64,000 nucleotides of DNA from positions 1 to 64,000 of the forward strand of contig NZ_JAGIQL010000001.1 in NCBI RefSeq assembly GCF_017813245.1, given 5' to 3'. Below, in pieces: positions 44,217 through 51,901 of the stretch; positions within the stretch are counted from its first letter, which is position 1, and each line of letters begins with the position of its first letter. Below the pieces are notes generated by a model. The model was not told the origin of the DNA. It saw nothing but the letters and a program-made list of their open reading frames with translations, and searched no databases. The position numbers were made by a program, and so were the translations under genes. This DNA comes from Streptomyces montanisoli (GTDB lineage Bacteria > Actinomycetota > Actinomycetes > Streptomycetales > Streptomycetaceae).

Positions 44217-45398
44217 CTAGCCGGCCGTGCGGGTCCCAGGATCCCTGTTCAACGCTTCGGCCACGGCTCGTCCCAACGACTCTCCGACCGGCGGTGGGGT
44301 CGCGTGCCCGATCTGACGGTATCGGGCGGTCTTGAGACCGGAGATCCGCCACGCTTCGGGGAAGCCCTGGAGCAGGGCGGTCTGGTCCACCGTGATCCTC
44401 ACCAGTCCGTCGTCCCCGAGTGACGGATCCCACGTGAAGTCGGGGCCCGGCGGCTCGTTCCCGAACGACTTCGTGTAGACGCCCATACGTCTCCACTTGG
44501 CCTTTGTGCCGCTCGGCCCGAAGTCAGGACCTCCGTGCGTCTTGGATCCGCCCACCAAGGTCGGCGCCACACTCGTTGCCTGGGCCACCCAACGGTCGGC
44601 GTCCCGCCAGCCGCGGGAACGCATCGACGGTGCCAGTGCCTCTCCGACCGATACGTGCTCGTGGGCGATGGGACGGGGCGGTCGGAAAGCACTTGCCCAC
44701 TGCTGCTTCACGGCCACGAGGACCCCTTGCATACGGTCCTGGGGCACTGCGAAGTCGGAGGCGTTCAGGATGAACCATGTCAGCTCATAGCCGAGGTGCT
44801 CCAGTTCCTTGTGGAGGAAGTCCCGTACGGGCGCCAGGGAGTCCTGGTCGACCAGCGTGGGCACGTTTTCGATGATCAGTGCGCGTGGTTGGACGGCGTG
44901 CACGAGGTACGCGGTCGCCTCGATGAGCCGCAACTCGGTGTCCGACGACTGGCGCGTCACTGACGCGCTCGACTTCACCCTGGGTAGCCCAGCGGCCAGC
45001 AGATCGACGTCGTACACCTCGGGGTGATCCACGGGGTCGAAGTCGAGAAGGTCCGCCTTCAGCACGTTCCAATGCGGCCGGTTGGCATTGAGCGTGTCGC
45101 AGGCAGACGACTCGTTGTCCAGGAGCAGCCGGGGCGTGAAGCCCGCTCGTTCCAGTCCCAGAGCGAGTCCGCCCGCTCCCGAGCACACATCGACGAAGCT
45201 CAGTCCGCTCAACGATTCCTCCCCCGCCCCCGATGAACCTTCCGCCGCTCCACCGCCACCGCGAAAGGAGCCACGGCCATGCGGCCCCTCATACTCCCAG
45301 AAGCGCGGCAGCTCCCGGCCGCCCGCTACGAGCCGTCCAGCGGTCTCGGAATCGCGCGCCGGCGCTCCGAAGGGGCTGCGATGGGAAACTGGAGGCAT
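44217..45398 (-). CDS. C5-methyltransferase-like protein lacking the catalytic cysteine
   Basis: A 393-residue protein with most cytosine-methyltransferase motifs: motif I FVDVCSGAGGLALGLERAG (68-86), motif VI LIIENVPTL (ENV near 177), motif VIII QDRMQGVLVAV and motif X RQIGHATPPPVGESL. Where the catalytic loop should read GGPPC it reads AGLPRVKSS (136-144), so the nucleophile is absent. It may be an inactive partner that helps target recognition, like DNMT3L for DNMT3, or it may bind cofactor or DNA without methylating. The start at 45398 is uncertain because the first 60 residues look weakly coding; an internal start is possible. It lies 11 bases before the active enzyme gene, on the same strand. 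Confidence 0.75.
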   Translation of the reverse strand: MPPVSHRSPFGAPARDSETAGRLVAGGRELPRFWEYEGPHGRGSFRGGGGAAEGSSGAGEESLSGLSFVDVCSGAGGLALGLERAGFTPRLLLDNESSACDTLNANRPHWNVLKADLLDFDPVDHPEVYDVDLLAAGLPRVKSSASVTRQSSDTELRLIEATAYLVHAVQPRALIIENVPTLVDQDSLAPVRDFLHKELEHLGYELTWFILNASDFAVPQDRMQGVLVAVKQQWASAFRPPRPIAHEHVSVGEALAPSMRSRGWRDADRWVAQATSVAPTLVGGSKTHGGPDFGPSGTKAKWRRMGVYTKSFGNEPPGPDFTWDPSLGDDGLVRITVDQTALLQGFPEAWRISGLKTARYRQIGHATPPPVGESLGRAVAEALNRDPGTRTAG

Positions 45399-45825
45399 GG
45401 CCCCGACAGCATCGTCACCCGCCGTGGCAGCGCGAATGAGTCGCCAGTCGTCCCGCGACACAGCGCAGGAGCTGGCCGTGCGCAGGCTGCTGCACCGCCG
45501 GGGCCTCCGGTACCGCCTCCACGTGCCTGTGCCGGGTATGCGGCGCAGGACGGTGGATGTCGTCTTCGGCAAGGCGCGGATAGCGGTCTTCTTCGACGGT
45601 TGCTTCTGGCACGGCTGCCCTGAGCACGCCACGAGTCCACGTGCGAACGCTCAGTGGTGGCGGGCGAAGCTCGATCGAAACGCTTCGCGGGACCGGGAGA
45701 CCACGGACCATCTGGTCGCCGAGGGATGGACCGTGATGAGGTTCTGGGAGCATGAGCCCGCGGAGGAAGTGGCCGAGCAGATCACTCTCGCCGTTGAGGC
45801 AGGGCGGGCTTGCCCGCCACAGTGA
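45397..45825 (+). CDS. vsr: Vsr-type endonuclease (very-short-patch repair family)
   Basis: A 142-residue nuclease with the Vsr fold. RRTVDVVF supplies the active-site Asp, and FFDGCFWHGCPEH is the Vsr signature with the zinc-binding Cys/His pattern. WWRAKLDRNASRDRETTDHL and VMRFWEHE complete the core. Vsr enzymes cut beside T:G mismatches that arise when methylated cytosine deaminates, and Vsr-like nucleases are also restriction effectors in some systems. ATG 45397 overlaps the divergent methyltransferase-like start (CATG at 45396-45399); an ATG at 45436 is an alternative. No other mismatch-repair gene is nearby. Confidence 0.85.
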   Translation: MAPTASSPAVAARMSRQSSRDTAQELAVRRLLHRRGLRYRLHVPVPGMRRRTVDVVFGKARIAVFFDGCFWHGCPEHATSPRANAQWWRAKLDRNASRDRETTDHLVAEGWTVMRFWEHEPAEEVAEQITLAVEAGRACPPQ

Positions 45826-46049
45826 AGGCCTGACACGGGTTGCCGGGCCGCGGCTTGGCGGGCACAGCTTGTCGGAACCCTCGTCCCACCATCGCCGGCT
45901 CGTTACGCGGGCGACCGGCCGGCGCGGGCAGATGGTGCTCTCCGAGAGCTGCCCAACGGCGGACCGAGCCGGCGCCCCAGTGCCGAGCCTGGACGGCCAC
46001 CGGGGCACGCAGAGCTTGGAGTGGGGTTTCTACCTGCCCGCGTCGATCG
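45826..46049. other. Non-coding gap at the right end of the defence island
   Basis: This 224-base stretch follows the Vsr stop codon and precedes the DUF397 gene end. I see no convincing gene, repeat or attachment site in it. Confidence 0.4.
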
Positions 46050-46247
46050 TCATGTCTGAGAAGGCGTTGCCTTCAGGGCCTCGACGAACGTGGTGAAGGA
46101 TCCCGCCGGGACGGACAGAGCGGCCTGGGCCGGGGCCTTCGAGTCGCGGATGGCTACGTGGCTTCGGCGGTGTGCAACCTCTACGCAGGCGTTGCCCTCG
46201 CCACCACCGGAGTACGACGACTTCTGCCAGATATCTGGGGTGTTCAT
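46050..46247 (-). CDS. DUF397 small protein
   Basis: A 65-residue DUF397 protein. WQKSSYSGGGEGNACVEVAH and VAIRDSKAP are the family signature, and the Phe-rich end SFTTFVEALK completes it. DUF397 proteins (Scr/BldB-associated in Streptomyces) act with the XRE regulator encoded upstream, whose stop is only 4 bases away. The start is the ATG at 46247. No enzymatic motif is present. Confidence 0.85.
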   Translation of the reverse strand: MNTPDIWQKSSYSGGGEGNACVEVAHRRSHVAIRDSKAPAQAALSVPAGSFTTFVEALKATPSQT

Positions 46248-46251
46248 GGGC

Positions 46252-47100
46252 TCACAGCTCCTTCGCCATTCGGAGGATGAGGTCACGCGAACGCGTGGGT
46301 TCGAGTGATGCAGCTTCTACCCTACGGAAAAGGGCTCGATAGCGAGCGAGTTGACTCTCTGCGTCGACGAACCTGTGCTCATTGGGTCCGTCGATGCCGA
46401 GAGTGTCCAGCTTGGGGACCGGGCCGCCCGCGTACACCATGGCGCTTCCCGCTCCGGCGAAGCCGTCCAAGTCGAAGGGGATGACCCGTACGGTGATGTG
46501 GTCGGCTTCAGAGAGTTCAAGGACGCGCGTGAGCTGGGCCCTTGCAGCGCCTCGGTCGCCGACCCTGATGCGCAGCGCTGCCTCGTGGATCACCGCTTCG
46601 TACGGGATCGGGTCGGGCCGATCGATGATGACTGTGCGCCTCATCCGGTGTTCCACCCATCGCTCCACATCGCTTCTTGGTAGTTCCGGGTTGACGAATG
46701 AGAAGAGGGCGAGGGCATAGTCCTCCGTCTGCAGCAGGCCTGGTACGTGCAGGAACTCGACGTCCCAGCGGTAGCCGGCGTGGTGCTCCAACTCAGCGAG
46801 ATCGAGGAACGCCTTTGGCAGATCGCGGTAGGCCTCCCACCATCCGCGCGTACGTTCGGTCGCCATCGCCACCAGAGCTGAAATCAACTCCTCGTCAGCG
46901 CAACTGCAATGAGCGGCAAGTCGTCGCACGCGTTCCTCGCTGACGCCGGTGGCCCCCGACTCGATGTGACTCATCTGGACCGAGTTGGAACCGAGCAGCG
47001 CCGCGGCCTCACGGGCCTTGAATCCAGCGGCCTCACGTAGTTTCCGCAGTTCAGCCCCCAGGCGAACCTGGCGTGCAGTGGGTTGCAGCCTGGGCGGCAT
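46252..47100 (-). CDS. XRE-family regulator with DUF5753 domain
   Basis: A 282-residue regulator. The N-terminal HTH (RQVRLGAELRKLREAAGFKA, then REAAALLGSNSVQMSHIESG) is followed by the DUF5753 domain (about 100-270), with YRWDVEFLHVPGLLQTEDYA, RRTVIIDRPDPIPYEAVIHE and VRVIPFDLDGFAG. In Streptomyces such proteins pair with DUF397 and with an ATP-binding protein in developmental and antibiotic control. It is divergent from the ATP-binding gene at 47314 and directly upstream of the DUF397 gene. Confidence 0.9.
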   Translation of the reverse strand: MPPRLQPTARQVRLGAELRKLREAAGFKAREAAALLGSNSVQMSHIESGATGVSEERVRRLAAHCSCADEELISALVAMATERTRGWWEAYRDLPKAFLDLAELEHHAGYRWDVEFLHVPGLLQTEDYALALFSFVNPELPRSDVERWVEHRMRRTVIIDRPDPIPYEAVIHEAALRIRVGDRGAARAQLTRVLELSEADHITVRVIPFDLDGFAGAGSAMVYAGGPVPKLDTLGIDGPNEHRFVDAESQLARYRALFRRVEAASLEPTRSRDLILRMAKEL

Positions 47101-47313
47101 GGCCTTCTCCTCACCTTCAGGGCGCGTTGGCGTTGGGAACCCGTTCGAGCTCAGATTATGCGGGCCGGTTGCACGGGTGCAAATTTATACCCTACTGTCG
47201 GTGACGCAACGCACACGCAGCGGAAGTGCACCGCTCCGTCGTGTCATCGACGGCTGCGGCAATGCCACCGCTTGAACCGCAACCACGTGCCCACCCCGAA
47301 ACGGAGCTGACGC

Positions 47314-47727
47314 ATGTCCGAAAACGTGACCGAGTCCTGGGAGTACTGCCTCTACATCCCCAACGACCTGCGCGCCGTCACCATCAGCCGTCGCACCCTC
47401 CGTCTCATCCTCACCATGCACGGCCTGATCCGCCTGGTCGACACCGCCGAACTTCTCGCGACCGAGCTGGTGTCCAACGCCGTACGACACACCAAGGGCC
47501 CGGCGGCACTGCGCGTTCGCTGGGCGGCGGGTGTGCTGCGGATCGGCGCCTGGGACGCCGACTCCGAGCCGCCAGAGCCGCCCGTGCCGCTGCAGCGAGT
47601 GGTGGAGGCGGAGGAAGGGCGGGGCCTGGGGCTGGTGCGGGCGTGCGCCGACCTCTGGGGGTGGCATCAGCTGGCACGGGACGGCAGCGCGGGGAAGGTC
47701 GTGTGGTGCGAGCTCGCCGCCGCGTGA
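47314..47727 (+). CDS. ATP-binding regulatory protein (HATPase_c_2)
   Basis: A 137-residue GHKL-fold protein: N box ELLATELVSNAVRHT (residues 49-63) and G box GRGLGLVRA (about 103-111). No dimerisation His domain is present. It belongs to the anti-sigma/serine-kinase-like group and completes the usual triad with the divergent XRE and DUF397 genes. Sequence and size resemble the first domain of the ATP-binding protein at 4852-5478. No sigma-factor gene is adjacent. Confidence 0.82.
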   Translation: MSENVTESWEYCLYIPNDLRAVTISRRTLRLILTMHGLIRLVDTAELLATELVSNAVRHTKGPAALRVRWAAGVLRIGAWDADSEPPEPPVPLQRVVEAEEGRGLGLVRACADLWGWHQLARDGSAGKVVWCELAAA

Positions 47728-47789
47728 GCCGCTCCGGCTCGCCGTTGTGTGGCACGCCAGTGCGTGGCCAAGTGGGGGCCGGTACCGCG

Positions 47790-49016
47790 TCAGCGCTTGC
47801 CGAACACTGTCGTGACGATGTGCTCGGCGATGGCCATCGACGCCGTCGCGGCCGGCGACGGCGCGTTGCGTACCGCGGTGATCCGGCCGAGCCGATGGAT
47901 GCGGAAGTCGTCGACGAGCGTCCCGTCGCGGTCCAGCGCCTGGGCGCGTACGCCCGCCCCGCCGCGCGCCACGTCCGGGGCGCCGATGCCAGGGACGTAC
48001 TGGCCCGCGTCCCGCATGAAGGCGCGCACCGAGAGCGAGCCGCGGTACTCCCTGAGGCCCGTGCGCCAGTGCCGTGCGGCCATCCGCCAGGCGCCGGGGT
48101 AGGCGGCCAAGCCCAGCAGGTCCTTCGGCGACACCGTGCCGAGCCGGTAGCCCTCCCTGGCCAGGGCCAGCACGGCGTTGGGTCCCACCTCGACCGATCC
48201 GTCGACCCGGGGCGTGAAGTGGACGCCGAGGAAAGGGTAACGCGGGTCGGGCACCGGGTAGATGAGCCCGCGCACGAGGTGTGCGCGCTCCGGCTTCAGT
48301 AGCAGGTACTCGCCTCGGAAAGGGACGATCCGCGGTTCGCGCGCGTCCCGGGCGAGCGCGGCGACCAGGTCGGACTGGAGGCCGGCGCACAGGATCAGCC
48401 GGTCCACCCGTACCCGCGCCCGTTGGGTTCCGGACGACACCTCGATGCCGCCGCGCCCGCCCCTCACCTCGTCGATGCCGGTGACGGGGAAGCCGAGCTT
48501 CACCTCGCCGCCCGCGCCGGCGATGTCCTTGGCGAACTCCTCGGCCACCGCCGGGTAGTCGGTGATCGCGGTGCGCGGTGAGTACAGGGCCGCGACGCCG
48601 CCCGCGTGCGGTTCCAGCTCCCTGATCTCCTCGCGGGAGACCCGTCGCAACTCGGGGACGTGGTTGTTCCTTGCCCGCTCGTAGAGGTTCTCCATGCGGC
48701 CCAGTTCGTCCTCGCGGACCGCGACCACGAGTTTGCCGATCTCCCGGTACGGCACCGCGCGTTCCTGGCAGTACTCGCGCAGCAGCGCGACCCCGCGTAC
48801 GCACAGCTCCGCCTTCAGGCTGCCCGGCGCGTAGTAGATCCCGGCGTGCACCACACCCGAGTTGTGGCCCGTCTGGTGCAGCGAGACGCGCTGCTCCTTC
48901 TCGAACACCACGACCCGCGTGCCCGGCCGGCGCAGCGCGATCTCGCGCCCGACCGCCAGCCCCACGATGCCGGCGCCGACAATGCCGATCGTCTCGTCAG
49001 CCATTGGCGACCCCAT
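47790..49016 (-). CDS. lhgO: L-2-hydroxyglutarate oxidase (FAD-dependent)
   Basis: A 408-residue flavoprotein. The FAD-binding Rossmann motif is IGIVGAGIVGLAVGREIA (GxGxxG) at the N-terminus. HQTGHNSGVVHAGIYY is the characteristic LhgO motif, followed by SLKAELCVRG. VGPNAVLALAREGY and the final VRNAPSPAATASMAI also fit the family. The enzyme oxidises L-2-hydroxyglutarate to 2-oxoglutarate and feeds electrons to the respiratory chain. The ATG at 49016 follows AAGGGGAGG at proper spacing. It lies 68 bases downstream of an HxlR gene on the same strand. Confidence 0.9.
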   Translation of the reverse strand: MGSPMADETIGIVGAGIVGLAVGREIALRRPGTRVVVFEKEQRVSLHQTGHNSGVVHAGIYYAPGSLKAELCVRGVALLREYCQERAVPYREIGKLVVAVREDELGRMENLYERARNNHVPELRRVSREEIRELEPHAGGVAALYSPRTAITDYPAVAEEFAKDIAGAGGEVKLGFPVTGIDEVRGGRGGIEVSSGTQRARVRVDRLILCAGLQSDLVAALARDAREPRIVPFRGEYLLLKPERAHLVRGLIYPVPDPRYPFLGVHFTPRVDGSVEVGPNAVLALAREGYRLGTVSPKDLLGLAAYPGAWRMAARHWRTGLREYRGSLSVRAFMRDAGQYVPGIGAPDVARGGAGVRAQALDRDGTLVDDFRIHRLGRITAVRNAPSPAATASMAIAEHIVTTVFGKR

Positions 49017-49084
49017 CGGCAACCTCCCCTTCCGCTCGCGCCGTTCCCGCACTCGGGCCCCGAAGGGGGCGGCGACATCGTGCG

Positions 49085-49495
49085 CTACCGCTTTCCGGGC
49101 CGCTCGTCGTACTCGTCGCGTGCGGCGATGACGTCCTCGACGTGCCGCACCGACCACTCCGTGAGCGCCTTCAACGGGCCTCGCAGCGTCTGGCCCAGCG
49201 GTGTCAGCGCGTACTCCACGCGGATCGGGACCTCCGCGTACACCGTCCTCAGGACGAGCCCGTCGCGTTCGAGCGTGCGCAGGGTCTGGGTGAGCATCTT
49301 CTCGCTCACCCCCGCCAGCCGCTGCCGCAGTTGGGTGAAGCGGCACGGACCGTGCCTGCCGAGCTCACCCAGCACCAGCACCGCCCACTTGCTGCCGATC
49401 TGGTCGAGCAGGTCGCGCGAGGGGCAGCCACGCGTGTAGGGGTCCCGCGACGGTATGGGCTCGATCACATCTTCGGTGGTCGCCACGAACCTCAC
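49085..49495 (-). CDS. HxlR-family regulator
   Basis: A 136-residue HxlR winged-helix protein. The family pattern C-x-S-RDLLDQIGSKWAVLVLGEL starts with a conserved Cys (CPSRD). GPCRFTQLRQRLAGVSEKML and TLRTLERDGLVLRTVYAEVP complete the DNA-binding core. The N-terminal Cys is the redox switch in relatives such as HypR and QorR. It is divergent from a quinone-reductase-like gene that it probably controls. The start is GTG 49495 behind AAGGATCGAG. Confidence 0.87.
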   Translation of the reverse strand: MRFVATTEDVIEPIPSRDPYTRGCPSRDLLDQIGSKWAVLVLGELGRHGPCRFTQLRQRLAGVSEKMLTQTLRTLERDGLVLRTVYAEVPIRVEYALTPLGQTLRGPLKALTEWSVRHVEDVIAARDEYDERPGKR

Positions 49496-49512
49496 CTCGA
49501 TCCTTTCGCCAG

Positions 49513-49546
49513 GGTGGCCACCTTACCGCGAAGTGCGTCCTTACCG
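49513..49546. promoter_or_regulatory. Candidate HxlR operator repeats
   Basis: GGTGGCCACC (49513-49522) is a perfect palindrome. CCTTACCG is repeated at 49521-49528 and 49539-49546. The cluster sits in the 119-base gap between the divergent HxlR and reductase genes. Confidence 0.5.
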
Positions 49547-49614
49547 AAGGAGAGTGACCAGGTCATCCTGGGTTTCAAGCCGCGGAAAGTCCGCGGTGGA
49601 AAGGGGCGACCACC

Positions 49615-50484
49615 ATGTCGATCGTTGTCACCGCAGCATCCGGACAGCTGGGCAGGCTCACCGTCGAGGCGCTGCTCGCCCGCGGAGTGCCCGCCTCAGG
49701 CATCGTCGCGACCAGCCGTGACGTCACCAGGCTCAAGGGCTTCGTCGACCGCGGCATCGTGGTGCGCCAGGCCGACTTCGCCGAGCCGGACAGCCTCCCC
49801 GCGGCCTTCGAGGGCGCGGACAAGTTGCTGCTCATCTCCACGACGACCGTTGACGAGCGGGTCGGCAACCACCGTCGCGCCATCGACGCCGCGGTGACGG
49901 CCGGTGTGTCGCTGATCGCGTATACGAGCATGTTGCGGGCGGACACGTCCACCACCGACCTCGCCGCCACCCACTGGGCGACGGAGGAGTACCTGCGGGA
50001 ACGCGCCCCCAGCGTGATGCTGCGCAACGGCTGGTACCTGGAGAACTACACCGCCCAACTCCCGGACGTGCTACGGGCCGGAGCGATCGTCGGGGCGGCC
50101 GGCGAGGGCAGGATCAGCGCCGCGATCCGTGCCGACTACGCCGACGCGGCGGCGGCCGTGCTGGCCGGCGGTGGCCATGTCGGCAAGGTGTACGAGCTGG
50201 GTGGCGACGAGGCGTTCACACTGGCCGGGTTGGCGACGGAGGTCTCGTCCGCCACGGGGCGGCGGATCGAGTACACCGACCTGGCGGCAGGCGAGTTCGC
50301 CCGGGTGCTGGGCCAGAGCGGCGTGCCCGACGCGCTGGCGCGCGTTCTGGTCGACACGGACCTCGCCATGGGCCGAGACGAGCTGTTCACCGACTCCGGC
50401 GACCTGCGTCGCCTGATCGGACGCCCGACCACGGCCCCGGCCAAAGCGATCGCCGCCGCACTCGACCGACGTCCGATCGCCTGA
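49615..50484 (+). CDS. QorB-like NAD(P)H:quinone oxidoreductase (NmrA-type SDR)
   Basis: A 289-residue atypical short-chain dehydrogenase. The nucleotide-binding start is IVVTAASGQLGRLTVEALL (GxxGxxG-like), and LLISTTTVDERVGNHRRAID and LRNGWYLENYT are typical of QorB-type quinone reductases. ATG 49615 follows GGAAAGGGG. Divergent HxlR/QorB pairs are known and respond to quinones or electrophiles, so I infer detoxification of those. It resembles the NmrA-like protein at 9028 but is not its duplicate. Confidence 0.84.
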   Translation: MSIVVTAASGQLGRLTVEALLARGVPASGIVATSRDVTRLKGFVDRGIVVRQADFAEPDSLPAAFEGADKLLLISTTTVDERVGNHRRAIDAAVTAGVSLIAYTSMLRADTSTTDLAATHWATEEYLRERAPSVMLRNGWYLENYTAQLPDVLRAGAIVGAAGEGRISAAIRADYADAAAAVLAGGGHVGKVYELGGDEAFTLAGLATEVSSATGRRIEYTDLAAGEFARVLGQSGVPDALARVLVDTDLAMGRDELFTDSGDLRRLIGRPTTAPAKAIAAALDRRPIA

Positions 50485-50536
50485 TCGTCCGCTCGCCTGC
50501 CGAGGGCGCTGTACTTCGGGAGTCCTCCCGCCGTCC

Positions 50537-50953
50537 TCATCGACGTGTCCACACGGCAAGCCCGTCGCCGGGAGTGGACACGATCCGGGTTCCATCTGTG
50601 GCGGTCAGCTCCCAGGGCTCGAACTCCTCCGAAGCGTTGACACGCAGCCAACTCCCGTCCTGCAACTCGACCTTGAGGCGTCCGTCTTTGTACGCATACA
50701 GGTGGACGAGGCCCGTGTGCAGGAGCGACAGGGCCGGCGCGAGCTGCTCGGGTCCGCCCTCCGGGCCGATGACCGTCTCGGAACCGTCAGGGTCCACGAG
50801 GACAAAAGAATCCTGAATCCGCAGCTCAAGCGAGAGCGACTCGGAACGCACGAGAAAGGTGACGGCGAAGTCGAAGCTGACGCGCGTGACGTCGGCTTCC
50901 TCGACCCCGACGCTCCAGTAGTCGTCGTGCTCACTCAGTCGCACGATGCTCAC
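50537..50953 (-). CDS. Conserved hypothetical protein (DUF6188-like)
   Basis: A 138-residue soluble protein with a beta-rich pattern: LSLELRIQDSFVLVDPDG, RLKVELQDGSWLRVNASEEF and WELTATDGTRIVSTPGDGLAVW. This resembles the DUF6188 group as I recall it, with a moderate degree of certainty. The GTG at 50953 overlaps the upstream oxidase gene end by 23 bases. There is no catalytic motif or signal peptide. Confidence 0.55.
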   Translation of the reverse strand: MSIVRLSEHDDYWSVGVEEADVTRVSFDFAVTFLVRSESLSLELRIQDSFVLVDPDGSETVIGPEGGPEQLAPALSLLHTGLVHLYAYKDGRLKVELQDGSWLRVNASEEFEPWELTATDGTRIVSTPGDGLAVWTRR

Positions 50954-51443
50954 TTCCGTCGTTCGCCTTCCTGGCGAGTTCGGCGAGAAAGTGCGGAATG
51001 CGTCCCGCGCCGAAGTCGTAGAACCGTGCCCACCGCGGCTCCACCGCGATACGCGCCATTTGGTCGTACATGGCCCGGCAATTCCGCTCGAACTCGGCCG
51101 CGTACTCGGCGTCGAAGTTCTTCCGCGCGGCCGCCAGGTACTCCGGAACCACCCCGTCGACGAGGGTGAGGTGCACGACGCCGCGCACCGACAGTGTCTT
51201 CGCCGAGCCGGGGCGGTCGCCGGCGTCGATGGTCAGGGCCACCTCGGGACGGGCGGAGAGCGCCTTCACCTTGGGCGCCGTGGCCGCGGTGGACATGACG
51301 ATCTCGTCGCCGGTCCAGAAGATCCCGATCGGGACGACGCGTGGCAGCCCGTCGAGTCCGTTGTACGCCAGCCGCGCCATCGACGCCTGGTTCAGCAACT
51401 CGTCGGCGTCGGCCAGCTCCTGCGTGATCTCGTAGGGCTCCAT
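50931..51443 (-). CDS. Pyridoxamine 5'-phosphate oxidase-family flavin protein
   Basis: A 170-residue split-barrel flavin-binding protein. RVVPIGIFWTGDEIVMSTAA and KVKALSARPEVALTIDAG are typical of the PNPOx-like superfamily, which includes F420- or FMN-dependent reductases and heme-utilising proteins. The ATG at 51443 follows GGAGGAAG. It is too short and too divergent to be called the true PdxH; the substrate is unknown. It overlaps the next gene slightly. Confidence 0.75.
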   Translation of the reverse strand: MEPYEITQELADADELLNQASMARLAYNGLDGLPRVVPIGIFWTGDEIVMSTAATAPKVKALSARPEVALTIDAGDRPGSAKTLSVRGVVHLTLVDGVVPEYLAAARKNFDAEYAAEFERNCRAMYDQMARIAVEPRWARFYDFGAGRIPHFLAELARKANDGSEHRATE

Positions 51444-51732
51444 GACTCGTCTTCCTCCGCTTCCGTGGCGGCCGCCGCTCGCGCGGCCGCTGGTCTCCGG
51501 GCGCCGTCCCACGGCCGGGGCCTGGCCCGCTCTGCCTCGTCGCGTGCCGAAACTCGACCCTCTCAAGGGGTCGAGACTTCGCCGAAATCACAACAAATCG
51601 CTCATTCACCGCCAATGGGTGATCGGCTCTGCTGGCGGTCTGTCGCCATATGCCGTGAATTTTGCGGAGAAACCATAACCGAAAGGACGCCTGTCGATTC
51701 GGCCAAATTAATTATGCAACTTTATTGAAGTC
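51444..51732. other. Non-coding region upstream of the chitinase gene
   Basis: The left part is GC-rich and the right part (about 51585-51732) is strongly AT-rich for this genome. It leads into the chitinase promoter. No coding frame with Streptomyces bias is present. Confidence 0.5.
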
Positions 51733-51761
51733 TTGACCGGGCTGTTCACTCGCCGTACAAA
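51733..51761 (+). promoter_or_regulatory. Chitinase promoter (-35/-10)
   Basis: TTGACC (51733-51738) and TACAAA (51756-51761) are 17 bases apart, an unusually good housekeeping-type promoter. The predicted start of transcription, near 51768, falls in the first DasR-like site. Confidence 0.6.
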
Positions 51762-51798
51762 TTGGTCTTGACCAATCCGCTCAGTGGTTGAGACCACT
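51761..51798. promoter_or_regulatory. Two DasR-like operators (dre sites)
   Basis: ATTGGTCTTGACCAAT (51761-51776) and AGTGGTTGAGACCACT (51783-51798) both resemble the DasR consensus ACTGGTCTAGACCACT. DasR represses chitin genes in Streptomyces until amino-sugar phosphates are present. The first site overlaps the transcription start. Confidence 0.7.
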
Positions 51799-51901
51799 CC
51801 GTTCACCCACGTGCAAGCACGTGCAAAGTGGCCGCCTTGCCGGCCCCCGGGTTGAGCGAGGTGCCGCAATCGCAACAGCTCCTCTCATCCTTGGAGGGTT
51901 C

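Noticed and set aside
26000-46000. Mobile-element ends, integrase or attachment sites bounding the defence island
   Set aside because: I looked at both ends and saw no transposase, integrase, tRNA or flanking direct repeat.
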